NCBI GenBank assembly: GCA_900469625.1
Contig: UBXV01000018.1
Coordinates: forward strand, 630-64,629
Length of the DNA stretch: 64,000 nucleotides
Source: Hyphomicrobiales bacterium
GTDB lineage: Bacteria > Pseudomonadota > Alphaproteobacteria > Rhizobiales > Rhizobiaceae
Reading direction: 5' to 3'
The notes below the pieces were generated by a model. It did not search any database and was not told the DNA's origin. It worked only from the letters and a program-made list of their open reading frames with translations. Of this stretch, positions 1-8,664 are shown one piece after another; position 1 is the stretch's first letter, and every line of letters starts with the position of its first letter. A program made the translations under genes and the position numbers.

Positions 1-341
1 TAGAGCGTCAGGCTGCCGTCGGCCGCCTGTTCCGCTCCGACGATGTTGGTGAGCTCGACATTCTTGGCCTTCAGCTTGCCGACAAGCTCCTTGTTGCCGT
101 CGACGGCCTTGTGCAGAGCGGAAAGCTGGGAGGGGGTTGCCTGGTCGATCCAGGTCCGGGTTTCGCTGAGCTTGTCGAGCGTGTCGATATTGACCACCTC
201 GAACTTGTCCCCCTTGAAGCCGTGTACCGTCTGCTCGATTTCCGCCGGCCAGTTCATCGCAGTGCCTGCTGCGTAGGAGATGCCGCCGAATGAAATGGCG
301 GAAAGCGCTGCGATAACGGAAAGCTTTGCAATGCTGTTCAT
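1..341 (-). CDS. Exported hypothetical protein, C-terminus off the window
   Basis: This gene runs off the left edge, so only its first 113 codons are visible. It starts with ATG at 341, preceded by a good AAGGAGA ribosome site. The protein begins with a basic residue and a hydrophobic stretch ending near AAGTAMNW, which looks like a cleavable signal peptide, so the product is probably periplasmic. The mature part is hydrophilic and rich in Lys, Glu and Asp, with no cysteine and no motif I recognise. It reads codon by codon like a real gene (no stop, GC-rich third positions). Function unknown. Confidence 0.7.
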   Translation of the reverse strand, partial: MNSIAKLSVIAALSAISFGGISYAAGTAMNWPAEIEQTVHGFKGDKFEVVNIDTLDKLSETRTWIDQATPSQLSALHKAVDGNKELVGKLKAKNVELTNIVGAEQAADGSLTL

Positions 342-650
342 GATCTTTCTCCTTGGTTGTGCAGCATCCGGCAGGATCGCCAGGCCGAGCAGAAGCCTTG
401 CGATCCGTCGCCAGACGGTTCGCAGCGGTCACTACATGTCCTTTGCGGGCGTTTGCGCCCACATGTGAGATGCTGGGGTGTTTCGACTGTTCGGGCGGTG
501 TTCCCTAAGCAAGCTATGCTGGTTCGTGCCGTTCCGATGCCTGTGAAAATGTGAGCCAATCATGACATTTTGGTGGCGCAAGTCATTGGAATATAATTAC
601 AAATTCGTCACGCTCCGGTAATCTTCCGGCAAGGCGATGAGGCTGGCGGG
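342..650. other. Intergenic region without a gene
   Basis: No credible coding sequence is seen here. The part next to 341 should carry the promoter of the leftward exported protein. An imperfect hairpin lies at 434-466 (ACATGT arms at 434-439 and 461-466 enclosing GGGCG/CGCCC at 447-451 and 456-460). It has no T-run, so I do not call it a terminator. Confidence 0.5.
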
Positions 651-1403
651 TCAGCGCGCAGCGCCAAGTCGGCGGCTCATGTCCCTGAACGATCTGTAGT
701 TGTCGTAGCCCGCCTGCTTTGCCGCCCGGGCCGGGTGCACGCCCGAGGCCTGCAGGGTCTGGAAATGCACCAGTCGCGAGCGGCGGCGCCATTCGGCGAT
801 GCTCAGCCCGGTCTCGGATCGAAACTTGCGCGTCAGCGTGCTGCGGCTGAAACCGGTCATGGCGGCCAGTTCGTCCAGGTCCCAGTCATTGTCGGGCGTT
901 GCTGCCAGCTCATCGCACAGGGTTCTCAGCCGCGCATGCGTGGGAAGCGGCAGTCCCGAGCCGATGATCTCGGCGCGCTTGATCTCGTATTCGGCCAGCG
1001 CCGCCAGATGGCCGGCCCGGCCGGAGAGATCGTAGAGTGCCGGCTCCTGGGCCAGCGCACCGAGCGTCGCCTGCAGAAGTGGCGACACCCGAAGGATCTC
1101 GCACTCCGCCTCGCCCGTAGGCCTGACCTGATCATCGGCAAAGAAGGCGGCGCCGATGTCCACGATGCCGAAGCCGGCAAGTTCGTGCAGCACATTTGGC
1201 GCCACCAGCAATCCGTAACCCGACGGTGCGGACCACTTGCCGCGCCCGGTCGTCAGCGTCAGGAACCCGGTGGTCGAATAGATAAACTCCGTGCGCCGAT
1301 GGCTGTGCCAGCGGGTCCGTGCCTCGCCCTGAAACGTGTGCGTCGCGATGGCCACCGGCCGTGGGGTGTCCTCGACGATGGCAATGCGGCTTATCGTTTC
1401 CAT
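651..1403 (-). CDS. AraC-family transcriptional regulator with N-terminal cupin domain
   Basis: The 250-residue protein has an N-terminal cupin-like sensor (His-rich stretch HSHRRTEFIY near residue 34) and a C-terminal AraC double helix-turn-helix: ELAAMTGFSRSTLTRKF near residue 180 and a second helix pair ending AGYDNYRSFRDMSRRL. It is divergent from the siderophore receptor gene, and two TTGATCCG repeats 21 bp apart lie between them. The likely role is ligand-dependent control of the receptor and binding-protein genes, as for other AraC regulators that sense siderophores. The ligand is not shown by the sequence. Confidence 0.85.
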   Translation of the reverse strand: METISRIAIVEDTPRPVAIATHTFQGEARTRWHSHRRTEFIYSTTGFLTLTTGRGKWSAPSGYGLLVAPNVLHELAGFGIVDIGAAFFADDQVRPTGEAECEILRVSPLLQATLGALAQEPALYDLSGRAGHLAALAEYEIKRAEIIGSGLPLPTHARLRTLCDELAATPDNDWDLDELAAMTGFSRSTLTRKFRSETGLSIAEWRRRSRLVHFQTLQASGVHPARAAKQAGYDNYRSFRDMSRRLGAAR

Positions 1404-1457
1404 GCGAGTGACCCGTTTGCTGCAGGTTCGGTCAATATGCGTCTCCTTGGGTCATTT

Positions 1458-1486
1458 TTGATCCGAACGCAACCCACATTGATCCG
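1458..1486. promoter_or_regulatory. Candidate AraC operator, two direct repeats
   Basis: TTGATCCG occurs at 1458-1465 and again at 1479-1486, in the same orientation with a period of 21 bp (two helical turns). This is the usual geometry of AraC half-sites. It lies between the divergent AraC gene and the receptor gene. The assignment to this regulator is inference. Confidence 0.4.
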
Positions 1487-1595
1487 CTTTCGCTCGGGCA
1501 CTTTTGTAAACTTGATTAATACCGTCATGATTGTGGATTTGGACGACATGAACAGCCGCAGACCCGCCGCCTTTACGCACTCCAACAGGACCGAA

Positions 1596-3809
1596 ATGAA
1601 CCACCGGAGACCGGCCAGATCCCGATATGCCGTGCTTCCGATGTCTGTCCTTTGCATGTTGGCGCCGGCTGCAGGTGCGCTCGCCGAGGACCATGGCAAG
1701 CCGACCGAACTGGAGGCGATCTCGGTGAAGGGGGGCCGTGTCACCGACAGGGCCTGGGAAGCTGTGGGTGGTTATGCGGCCACCGCCACGCAGACCGGAG
1801 CAAAGACCGACACGCCGGTCATCAAGATCCCCCAGACGGTGACCGTCATCCCGGCCGAGCAGATCCGGGCGCAGGGGGCGACCAGCGTCAGCAAGGCGCT
1901 CAGATATTCCGCAGGCGTCTTTACCGAGCAGTATGGCACTGCGTCCCGCTTCGATACCTACACGCTGGTGCGTGGCTTCCCGGCGGATTTCTTCCTCGAC
2001 GGTCTTGCCCTACCCGACACGACCGCAAGCAACGGCTTTGCGGGCTCGGTTATCGAGCCCTATGGCCTCGAGCGAATCGAAGTCCTCAAGGGGCCGTCGT
2101 CGGCGCTTTATGGCCAGAGCGGGCCCGGTGGCATCGTCAACCTTGTCAGCAAGCGCCCGACCGACGAGCCTCTTCGCGAAATCGAGTTTCAAACCGGCAG
2201 TTTCGACCGCAAACAAGGCGCCTTCGATCTATCAGGCCCCATCGACGCCGAGGGCGCGTTCCTCTACCGGCTGACGGGCCTGGCGCGCGCGGCCGACACC
2301 CAGGTCGATTTTATCGAAGACGACAGGCTGTTCATCGCGCCGGCGCTGACCTGGCAGCCGTCCGAGGACACGTCGCTCACCTTTCTGGCCCAGCACGCCA
2401 GGGAGAAGGGGGCCAAGACCAGCTTCAACTATCTGCCGACCGACGGGACGCTTCGGGCGGTTCCAGGTTATGGCAAGCTGCCGTTCAGTCGATATTCCGG
2501 CGAGCCCGGTTTCGACCGGCTGGAGCGCGAACAAACCTCGATCGGCTACATCTTCGATCATCGCATCGACGAAACGTTCAGCCTGCACCAGAGCGTGCGC
2601 TTCACCCGCAACGATCTCTATCTGCGCGCGCTCAACCGCAGCGGCGAGCTCATCATCGATCCCGACCCGGCGGTCGCGCCGCGCCTCAACCGCCGGGCGT
2701 TCCGCATCGACAGCAGCGCCGAGGCCTTCGCGATCGACAACCGGCTGGAAGCGCAGTTCGACACCGCAAGCCTGTCGCACGACCTGATCGTGGGCGCGGA
2801 CTACCGCAACGACCAGAGCCAGTACGACACGGGCGCCGGCCCTGCTGCGCCGATTTCCATCTTCGATCCGGTCTATGGCGTCGCCATCGCCGATCCCGGC
2901 ATCAACTTCCAGAAGAAGGATGCTCGCATCAGGCAGTTCGGCATCTACGCCCAGGATCAGATCGCGCTCGACAACTGGATGGCGACGCTTTCGGCGCGTT
3001 ATGACTGGTCGTCGATCGACACCGATCTTGAGACCGTGTCGACCGGCGCGCGCTCGGCGACCGCGGCGAAAGACCAGGCTTTCAGCGGACGGGCCGGTCT
3101 CGGCTATCTGTTCGACAACGGAATTGCCCCCTATGTCAGCTATTCGACGTCTTTCAAGCCAACGGCTGAAACCGGGGTCGATGGCGCAGCCTTCGACCCT
3201 CTTGTCGGGCGTCAGGTCGAAGCGGGGGTCAAGTACCAGCCGGCTGGTCTCGACGCGCTTCTGACCGCCGCCGTCTTCGACATCCGGCAGACCAATACGC
3301 CGACGGCGGACCTGTCGAGCCCGCTGTTTCGTCGCCAGGTCGGCGTCGTGCGCGTGCGCGGTTTCGAAGTGGAGGCGCGGGGCAACGTCACCGATCAGCT
3401 CGCACTGATCGCGTCCTACGCACATCTGGACAACCGTGTCGTGGAAAGCTCGGTTGCGGCCGATGTCGGCAACCGGCTGGCATCGACGCCCACGGACCAG
3501 GCATCGTTCTGGGCCGACTACAGTTTCGATCAGGGACTGCTCGAAGGGCTGACGCTCGGTGGAGGCGTGCGGTATGTCGGCAGCACATTCAACGGAGCGA
3601 ACACCGTGAAGATACCGTCCTATGCCCTGCTCGATGCGGCCTTGAGCTTCGATTTCGGCGCCCTGAGGGATGGCGCGCCGGGACCGCAGCTTCAGGTCAA
3701 CGCGACGAACCTTCTCGACAAATATTATGTGACGCAATGCGGCAATGTTCCCGGCTGCACGCTGGGATCAAGACGGACGGTTACGGCGACGATGAGGATT
3801 TCGTTTTGA
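1596..3809 (+). CDS. TonB-dependent siderophore receptor (outer membrane)
   Basis: The 737-residue protein is a FhuA/FoxA-type ferric-siderophore receptor. It has a signal peptide ending near AGALAEDHG, a plug domain (IKIPQTVTVIPAEQI, then VRGFPADFFLDGL and LKGPSSALYGQSGPGGIVNLVSKRP, the classic plug motifs) and a long beta-barrel ending in the terminal Phe of outer-membrane proteins (MRISF). Length is normal for the family. An open frame continues upstream into the antisense of the AraC gene. I chose ATG 1596 because it puts the signal peptide at the N-terminus; ATG 1548 or 1527 would add 16 or 23 residues. The stop overlaps the start of the next gene, so the two are translated together. Confidence 0.92.
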   Translation: MNHRRPARSRYAVLPMSVLCMLAPAAGALAEDHGKPTELEAISVKGGRVTDRAWEAVGGYAATATQTGAKTDTPVIKIPQTVTVIPAEQIRAQGATSVSKALRYSAGVFTEQYGTASRFDTYTLVRGFPADFFLDGLALPDTTASNGFAGSVIEPYGLERIEVLKGPSSALYGQSGPGGIVNLVSKRPTDEPLREIEFQTGSFDRKQGAFDLSGPIDAEGAFLYRLTGLARAADTQVDFIEDDRLFIAPALTWQPSEDTSLTFLAQHAREKGAKTSFNYLPTDGTLRAVPGYGKLPFSRYSGEPGFDRLEREQTSIGYIFDHRIDETFSLHQSVRFTRNDLYLRALNRSGELIIDPDPAVAPRLNRRAFRIDSSAEAFAIDNRLEAQFDTASLSHDLIVGADYRNDQSQYDTGAGPAAPISIFDPVYGVAIADPGINFQKKDARIRQFGIYAQDQIALDNWMATLSARYDWSSIDTDLETVSTGARSATAAKDQAFSGRAGLGYLFDNGIAPYVSYSTSFKPTAETGVDGAAFDPLVGRQVEAGVKYQPAGLDALLTAAVFDIRQTNTPTADLSSPLFRRQVGVVRVRGFEVEARGNVTDQLALIASYAHLDNRVVESSVAADVGNRLASTPTDQASFWADYSFDQGLLEGLTLGGGVRYVGSTFNGANTVKIPSYALLDAALSFDFGALRDGAPGPQLQVNATNLLDKYYVTQCGNVPGCTLGSRRTVTATMRISF

Positions 3810-4960
3810 GCGCAAACGTAGCGGTGAACAGGTTCCGGCTGATCGCCTGCTTCCTGCTCTTCGGGATGTCGTGCCTTTCGCCGGTCGCCCCGGCGCTGGC
3901 CGCGCCCGTGACGGTGGTGGATATTGCCGGCCGCGTGGTGACGCTCGACAAGCCGGCGACAAGGATCGTGCTCGGCCATTGGGTGACGCTCGATGCGCTT
4001 TCGCTGCTCCACGACGATCCGGTCTCGCTGCTGGTCGGATGGGGCGAAAGCGGCGCCAACACCTATCAGCGGGATCTGTTGCGCGAACGGTTTCCCGCGG
4101 TCGATGCCATTCCCGTGGTGGCGAATGGCAGCGTCGACCAGATGTCGGTGGAGGCGGTTCTGGCACTGCAGCCGGACCTTGTCATCCTCAGCCGGTTCGA
4201 TGCGTTCCGGTTCGGTGACACGGGCTCCGCCCCGCCGCAACTGGCCCAACTCGAGGAGGCGGGCATCCCGGTCGTGATCGTCGATTTCTTCATCGATCCG
4301 ATCGCCAATACCGTGCCGAGCCTGCGCATCATCGGCGAACTGACTGGGAAGGCGGCGCAGGCCGACGCCTTTGCGGAGTTATACGAGGCGCGCCTGCGCC
4401 GATTGGCTCTCGCGCTCGATGGCGCGGACGTGGCCCTCAAGCGGCCGAGCGTCTTTCTGCATGCCTTCGCCAATCGGCCGGAGTGCTGCTTTTCAGCGGG
4501 ACGCGGGGCGCTCGACGGCCTGATCGGTCTGGCGGGCGGCCACAACATCGGTTCGGAGAGCCTGCCCGGCGCCATCGGACAATTGGGCCTGGAAGCAGTG
4601 ATTGTCCGCAATCCGGACATCTACCTGCCGACCGCCGTGAATGAGGCGGGCGAGGGACTGAGGCTTGGGCCCGGCGTAAGCCGGAAGCGCGCGATCGAGG
4701 GGCTGGAGAGCCTGTTGGCGCGCCGCGAGCTGACCGCCATCGCGGCGGTCAAGGACGGTCGCGCCTTTGCCCTGTGGCATCTCTTCACGCACACGCCTCT
4801 CCATATCGTCGGGCTCGAGGCGCTGGCGCGCCATCTTCATCCGGACCGCCTCTCGACGGTGGATGCCCAGGCGACACTGGACGAGGTCAACAGCCGCTTC
4901 CTGACCGTGCCGCTCACGGGCACGTTCTGGATTGCCAGTGGCGGCGCCGTCGAGGACTGA
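3806..4960 (+). CDS. Iron-siderophore ABC transporter substrate-binding protein
   Basis: This is a periplasmic binding protein of the FepB/FecB/BtuF class: a hydrophobic signal sequence (FRLIACFLLFGMSC), then VTVVDIAGRVVTLDKPATRIV, the typical N-terminal motif of the class, and a second lobe with PDIYLP. There is no ATG at a sensible place. TTG at 3806 overlaps the receptor stop and has GATGAGGA upstream at good distance, giving 384 residues; GTG 3824 is the alternative. Coupling to the receptor supports delivery of the same iron chelate. No FecCD-type permease or ATPase follows, so the inner-membrane part must be encoded elsewhere. Confidence 0.82.
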   Translation: MSANVAVNRFRLIACFLLFGMSCLSPVAPALAAPVTVVDIAGRVVTLDKPATRIVLGHWVTLDALSLLHDDPVSLLVGWGESGANTYQRDLLRERFPAVDAIPVVANGSVDQMSVEAVLALQPDLVILSRFDAFRFGDTGSAPPQLAQLEEAGIPVVIVDFFIDPIANTVPSLRIIGELTGKAAQADAFAELYEARLRRLALALDGADVALKRPSVFLHAFANRPECCFSAGRGALDGLIGLAGGHNIGSESLPGAIGQLGLEAVIVRNPDIYLPTAVNEAGEGLRLGPGVSRKRAIEGLESLLARRELTAIAAVKDGRAFALWHLFTHTPLHIVGLEALARHLHPDRLSTVDAQATLDEVNSRFLTVPLTGTFWIASGGAVED

Positions 4961-5048
4961 GACCTGACGGGCCGCCCTGACAGAGCAGCGCAGGCAGGGC
5001 GAGGGATGGCAACATCCGTCAGTCCGGCTGCGGCGCTGTCGCCTGCAA

Positions 5049-5393
5049 TCATTTCGCCGTGAAGAACGTCAGGAGCACCTTGCCCTTCTCGCCGAGCAGG
5101 CACACGAAGCGGTCAGCCTTGCCGGCGGTGCCGCCGCGCTCGATATAGGCCTCGCCGAGGATCACGGTCTTGACCGGTACGTCCTCCACCTTGGTGTCGG
5201 CGGCGGTGATTGCCAGGCTTTCCAGATCGAGCACCAGGCCGGTAATGTCGGAGGAATGCTCCTTGAGCGCGACGAGACCGGTCGCCTTGCAGGCGGTGAC
5301 CGCGGGGTCTTCCGCCGTCGGGGTCTGGGCAAGAGCGGGTGCTGCGCAGGCGAGCGACGATATCAGCAGTGCTGCGAGATGTTTGGACGCCAT
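5049..5393 (-). CDS. Small exported hypothetical protein
   Basis: The 114-residue protein has a clear signal peptide (hydrophobic LAALLISSLACAAPALAQ, cleavage after ALA). The mature part has two cysteines, one near the start (VTACKATG) and one near the end (RFVCLLGEKG), which could form a disulfide bond. No known domain was recognised. It converges with the siderophore-binding gene and is divergent from minC. Function unknown; a periplasmic location is inferred. Confidence 0.7.
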   Translation of the reverse strand: MASKHLAALLISSLACAAPALAQTPTAEDPAVTACKATGLVALKEHSSDITGLVLDLESLAITAADTKVEDVPVKTVILGEAYIERGGTAGKADRFVCLLGEKGKVLLTFFTAK

Positions 5394-5577
5394 CTGAGGG
5401 TGTTACCTTCCGCCTTTGAACTTCCGATTGAGAACGGGGCGATTGCCACCGCACCGAACAACGTCATCGGCGTCAGTTCGGTTCCCGCGGGATAAACATC
5501 TCTCCTTGGCGATTGCCTTGAAACGGTGGCTTGCGCGGCCTCCACAAGGCCCGCCTGCGAGAAGCGACAGGTCGGCG

Positions 5578-5592
5578 TTAACCTTTTGTTAA
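5578..5592 (+). promoter_or_regulatory. CtrA-type box upstream of minC
   Basis: The sequence is TTAA, seven bases, TTAA, followed by C at 5593, which is the full CtrA consensus of alphaproteobacteria (TTAA-N7-TTAAC). It lies about 42 bp before the minC start. CtrA is reported to control minCDE in Sinorhizobium meliloti, so the match fits established knowledge. Binding itself is inferred. Confidence 0.65.
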
Positions 5593-5633
5593 CCATCCGT
5601 CGCCTAGATCCCGTCAACGAAAAATTAACGAAG

Positions 5634-6377
5634 ATGATCAAAGTGCTAACAGACGCTCGTTCGATCCGTATCAAGGGCCGCTCGTTCCTGAGCCTGGCTC
5701 TTTCGCCGGAGCTGCCGCTCGATCAGTGGCTGACGCGGCTCGACGACCTGGCCGCACGTTCGGCCGGGTTTTTCCTTGGCCGGCCCGTCGTACTCGACAT
5801 CGTCGACCTGGAGATCGACCGGCCGCAGTTGAAGGGCCTGCTCGACGAGCTTGCCACGCGCAACGTCCGCGTTCTCGGGATCGAGGGCGGCCGTCCGTCG
5901 CTGTTCGAGCCGGGCATGCCGCCGTCGATGCGCGGCGGCCGACCGGCGCCAGAATTCGAGGCCGCGGCGGGCGAACTGATCGCCGGAGAGGCGAAGGCGC
6001 CAGAGGCCGTGACCGTCATCGGACAGGAAACGCCGGCGGCGCGGGCCACCGCTTCGATCATCGTGCGCGAGCCGGTGCGCTCCGGCCAGTCGGTGATCTT
6101 TCCGGAGGGCGACGTGACCGTGATCGGCTCGGTCGCGTCAGGCGCGGAAATCATCGCCGGTGGTTCGATCCATATCTACGGCGCGCTGCGCGGACGGGCG
6201 CTTGCGGGTTCGGTGGGCAACACCTCGGCGCGCATCTTCTGCCGCCGTCTGGAAGCGGAGTTGCTGGCGATCGACGGAGTCTACAAGACCGCCGACGACA
6301 TGGCCGCCGACCTTCGCGGACAATCGGTGCAGCTTTGGCTCGAAGACGATTCGATCATGGCAGAGAGACTTAACTGA
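5634..6377 (+). CDS. minC: Septum-site determining protein MinC
   Basis: MinC is the FtsZ-polymerisation inhibitor that, with MinD, keeps division away from the poles. The 247-residue protein has the N-terminal inhibitory domain (SIRIKGRSFLSLALSPELPL near residue 10) and the C-terminal beta-helical MinD-binding domain with repeated Gly turns (PVRSGQSVIFPEGDVTVIG, AGGSIHIYGALRGRALAG). I chose ATG 5634, giving the usual MinC N-terminus; the frame is open further upstream but that stretch holds the promoter. minD follows 31 bp later. A CtrA-type box precedes the operon. Confidence 0.95.
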   Translation: MIKVLTDARSIRIKGRSFLSLALSPELPLDQWLTRLDDLAARSAGFFLGRPVVLDIVDLEIDRPQLKGLLDELATRNVRVLGIEGGRPSLFEPGMPPSMRGGRPAPEFEAAAGELIAGEAKAPEAVTVIGQETPAARATASIIVREPVRSGQSVIFPEGDVTVIGSVASGAEIIAGGSIHIYGALRGRALAGSVGNTSARIFCRRLEAELLAIDGVYKTADDMAADLRGQSVQLWLEDDSIMAERLN

Positions 6378-6408
6378 GCCGGTGCCGGCCAGGAAACAGG
6401 AGCGGAAG

Positions 6409-7224
6409 ATGGCGAAAGTAGTTGTTGTTACATCGGGCAAAGGCGGCGTCGGCAAGACGACGTCGACCGCTGCTCTCGGCGCGGCGCTCGCGCAGCGCAA
6501 CGAGAAGACTGTCGTCGTCGATTTCGATGTCGGCCTGCGCAATCTCGACCTCGTCATGGGTGCCGAGCGCCGGGTCGTCTACGACATGGTCAACGTCATT
6601 CAGGGCGACGCCAAGCTGCCGCAGGCGCTGATCCGCGACAAGCGCCTCGACACGCTGTTCCTGCTGCCGGCATCGCAGACCCGAGACAAGGACAGCCTGA
6701 CGCCGGAAGGCGTCGAGCGCGTCATCAACGACCTGAAGAAGCATTTCGACTGGATCATCTGCGACAGCCCTGCGGGCATCGAGCGCGGCGCGACGCTTGC
6801 CATGCGCCATGCCGACATGGCGGTGATCGTCACCAATCCGGAAGTCTCCTCGGTTCGCGACTCCGACCGGATCATCGGCCTGCTCGACGCCAAGACCGAG
6901 AAGGCCGAACGCGGTGAACGGGTCGAAAAACACCTGCTGCTCACCCGCTATGACGCGCTGCGCGCCGAACGCGGCGACATGCTGAAGGTCGACGACGTGC
7001 TGGAAATCCTGTCGATCCCGCTTCTCGGCATCGTGCCCGAGAGCATGGACGTGCTCAGGGCATCCAACATCGGTGCTCCGGTGACGCTTGCCGACAGCAA
7101 GTCCGCCCCGGCGCTCGCCTATCTCGACGCCGCCCGCCGGCTGGCCGGCGAAGCCGTGCCGATGACGATCCCGGGTGAAAAGCGCGGCCTGTTCGGCAAG
7201 ATCTTCGGACGGAGGGCAGCATGA
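6409..7224 (+). CDS. minD: Septum-site determining ATPase MinD
   Basis: The 271-residue ParA-type ATPase starts with the deviant Walker A motif [10 protein letters not shown] (residues 9-18), followed by [17 protein letters not shown]. The C-terminus ([12 protein letters not shown]) is the amphipathic helix that binds the inner membrane. MinD recruits MinC and is released by MinE, which produces the pole-to-pole pattern. ATG 6409 has CAGGAG upstream. The stop overlaps the minE start by four bases (ATGA), showing translational coupling. Confidence 0.97.
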   Translation: MAKVVVVTSGKGGVGKTTSTAALGAALAQRNEKTVVVDFDVGLRNLDLVMGAERRVVYDMVNVIQGDAKLPQALIRDKRLDTLFLLPASQTRDKDSLTPEGVERVINDLKKHFDWIICDSPAGIERGATLAMRHADMAVIVTNPEVSSVRDSDRIIGLLDAKTEKAERGERVEKHLLLTRYDALRAERGDMLKVDDVLEILSIPLLGIVPESMDVLRASNIGAPVTLADSKSAPALAYLDAARRLAGEAVPMTIPGEKRGLFGKIFGRRAA

Positions 7225-7484
7225 GCATTTTCCGTTTCTTCAAGAAGCAGACCTCGGCCCCGACGGCGCGTGAGCGCCTGCAGGTGCTGTTGGCCCATGA
7301 GCGCGCCTCGGTCGGCCAATCGGACCTCGTCGCGATCCTCAGGGAAGAGATCCTCGCGGTGATCTCCAAGCATGTGCAGATCGACGACGACAAGGTCACC
7401 GTCAAGATGGACCGTGGCGAGCACGTGACGACGCTGGAAGTCGACATCGAGATCCCCCTTGCGGCGAGCGCTCGGGCCGCCTGA
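7221..7484 (+). CDS. minE: Cell division topological specificity factor MinE
   Basis: The 87-residue protein has the short N-terminal membrane-targeting and MinD-contact segment ([10 protein letters not shown], then [14 protein letters not shown]) and the C-terminal beta-rich dimer domain ([16 protein letters not shown]). This is the normal MinE length. It stimulates the MinD ATPase and gives the site specificity of division. It overlaps minD by four bases and is the last gene of the min operon. Confidence 0.96.
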   Translation: MSIFRFFKKQTSAPTARERLQVLLAHERASVGQSDLVAILREEILAVISKHVQIDDDKVTVKMDRGEHVTTLEVDIEIPLAASARAA

Positions 7485-7520
7485 CCCTTCTGCCGGTTCC
7501 GTGCTACTGCATCGTCCTTG

Positions 7521-7548
7521 CGGCGCGCGTCATCGGTGATGCGCGCCG
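7521..7548 (+). terminator. Hairpin after the min operon
   Basis: CGGCGCGCGTCA (7521-7532) pairs with TGATGCGCGCCG (7537-7548) with one G-U pair and a four-base loop. It stands between minE and the next gene. There is no T-run, so termination is only possible; it could also be an mRNA-stabilising hairpin. Confidence 0.4.
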
Positions 7549-7563
7549 GTATCGGGGTCTGCC

Positions 7564-8664
7564 ATGTCGGTCGAGCAAGTGGAGTGCATCGTTGCGGGCG
7601 CCGGGGTCATCGGCCTCGCCGTCGCGCGTCAGCTGGCGCAAGCCGGCCGCGAGGTGATCCTCGTCGAAGCGGCCGATCGCATCGGCAGCGGGACGTCGTC
7701 GCGCAACAGCGAGGTCATCCACGCCGGCATCTACTACGCGCCCGGCAGCCTGATGGCGCGGCTGTGCGTCGAAGGCAGAATTCTTCTTTATGATTATTGC
7801 CGCGAACGCGGCATTGGCCACCGGCAGTGCGGCAAGCTGATCGTCGCGACCTCGGCTGCCGAATTGGCGCATTTGCCCACTATCGCCGCCCGGGCGGCGG
7901 AAAACGGCGTGACGGACCTGCGCCAGATCTCGGCTGCGGACGCGCGCGGTCTCGAGCCTGCGCTCGCCACGACAGGCGCGCTGCTGTCGCCGTCCACCGG
8001 CATCATCGACAGCCACGCCTACATGACGTCGCTGCTCGGCGATGCCGAGAATGCCGGCGCGGTACTTGCGCTGAACAGCCCCGTCGAACGCGGCAAGGTT
8101 ACGCCGGGCGGCATCGTCGTCGATGTCGGCGGCACCGATCCCATGCGCCTCGCCTGCCGCCTGTTCGTCAACGCCGCCGGCCTTGCCGCTCCAGGGCTCG
8201 CACGCCGGATCGAAGGCATGCCGCAGGCGCTGGTGCCGAGGGAATTTTACGCCAAGGGCGATTATTTCTCGCATGTCGGCAAGCAGCCGTTTTCGCGGCT
8301 GATCTACCCGGTGCCGGTCAAGGGCGGCCTCGGCATTCACCTGACGCTCGACATGGCCGGCCAGGCCCGTTTCGGGCCGGATATCGAATGGGTCGAGGCC
8401 TTGAACTATGATGTCGATCCGGAAAAATCTGCGTCCTTCTATGCCGGCGTGCGCCGTTACTATCCCGATCTGAAGGACGGCGCGCTGGTGCCGGCCTATT
8501 CCGGCATCCGCCCGAAGATCGTGCCGCCCGACGTGGCAATCCAGGACTTCGTCCTGCAGGGGCCGGGGGCGCATGGCGTGCCGGGCCTGATCAACCTTTT
8601 CGGCATCGAATCGCCCGGTCTTACCGCGTCCCTGGCACTGGCAAAGCGGGTTACGGAAATCTAG
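7564..8664 (+). CDS. FAD-dependent oxidoreductase, L-2-hydroxyglutarate oxidase type
   Basis: The 366-residue flavoprotein has an N-terminal FAD-binding Rossmann motif ([17 protein letters not shown], residues 12-28) followed by [23 protein letters not shown], the signature of the LhgO/L2HGDH family of DAO-type enzymes. The C-terminus has the second FAD contact (YSGIRPKI, then [17 protein letters not shown]). The family oxidises L-2-hydroxyglutarate to 2-oxoglutarate with electrons passing to the quinone pool. The substrate is assumed from family membership. The gene converges with the MocR gene; the two stops overlap by four bases. Confidence 0.85.
   Translation: MSVEQVECIVAGAGVIGLAVARQLAQAGREVILVEAADRIGSGTSSRNSEVIHAGIYYAPGSLMARLCVEGRILLYDYCRERGIGHRQCGKLIVATSAAELAHLPTIAARAAENGVTDLRQISAADARGLEPALATTGALLSPSTGIIDSHAYMTSLLGDAENAGAVLALNSPVERGKVTPGGIVVDVGGTDPMRLACRLFVNAAGLAAPGLARRIEGMPQALVPREFYAKGDYFSHVGKQPFSRLIYPVPVKGGLGIHLTLDMAGQARFGPDIEWVEALNYDVDPEKSASFYAGVRRYYPDLKDGALVPAYSGIRPKIVPPDVAIQDFVLQGPGAHGVPGLINLFGIESPGLTASLALAKRVTEI

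Noticed and set aside
735-1595. Open frame that would give the siderophore receptor 287 extra N-terminal residues
   Set aside because: This part is antisense to the AraC gene and its translation lacks family similarity; the signal peptide and plug begin after 1596.
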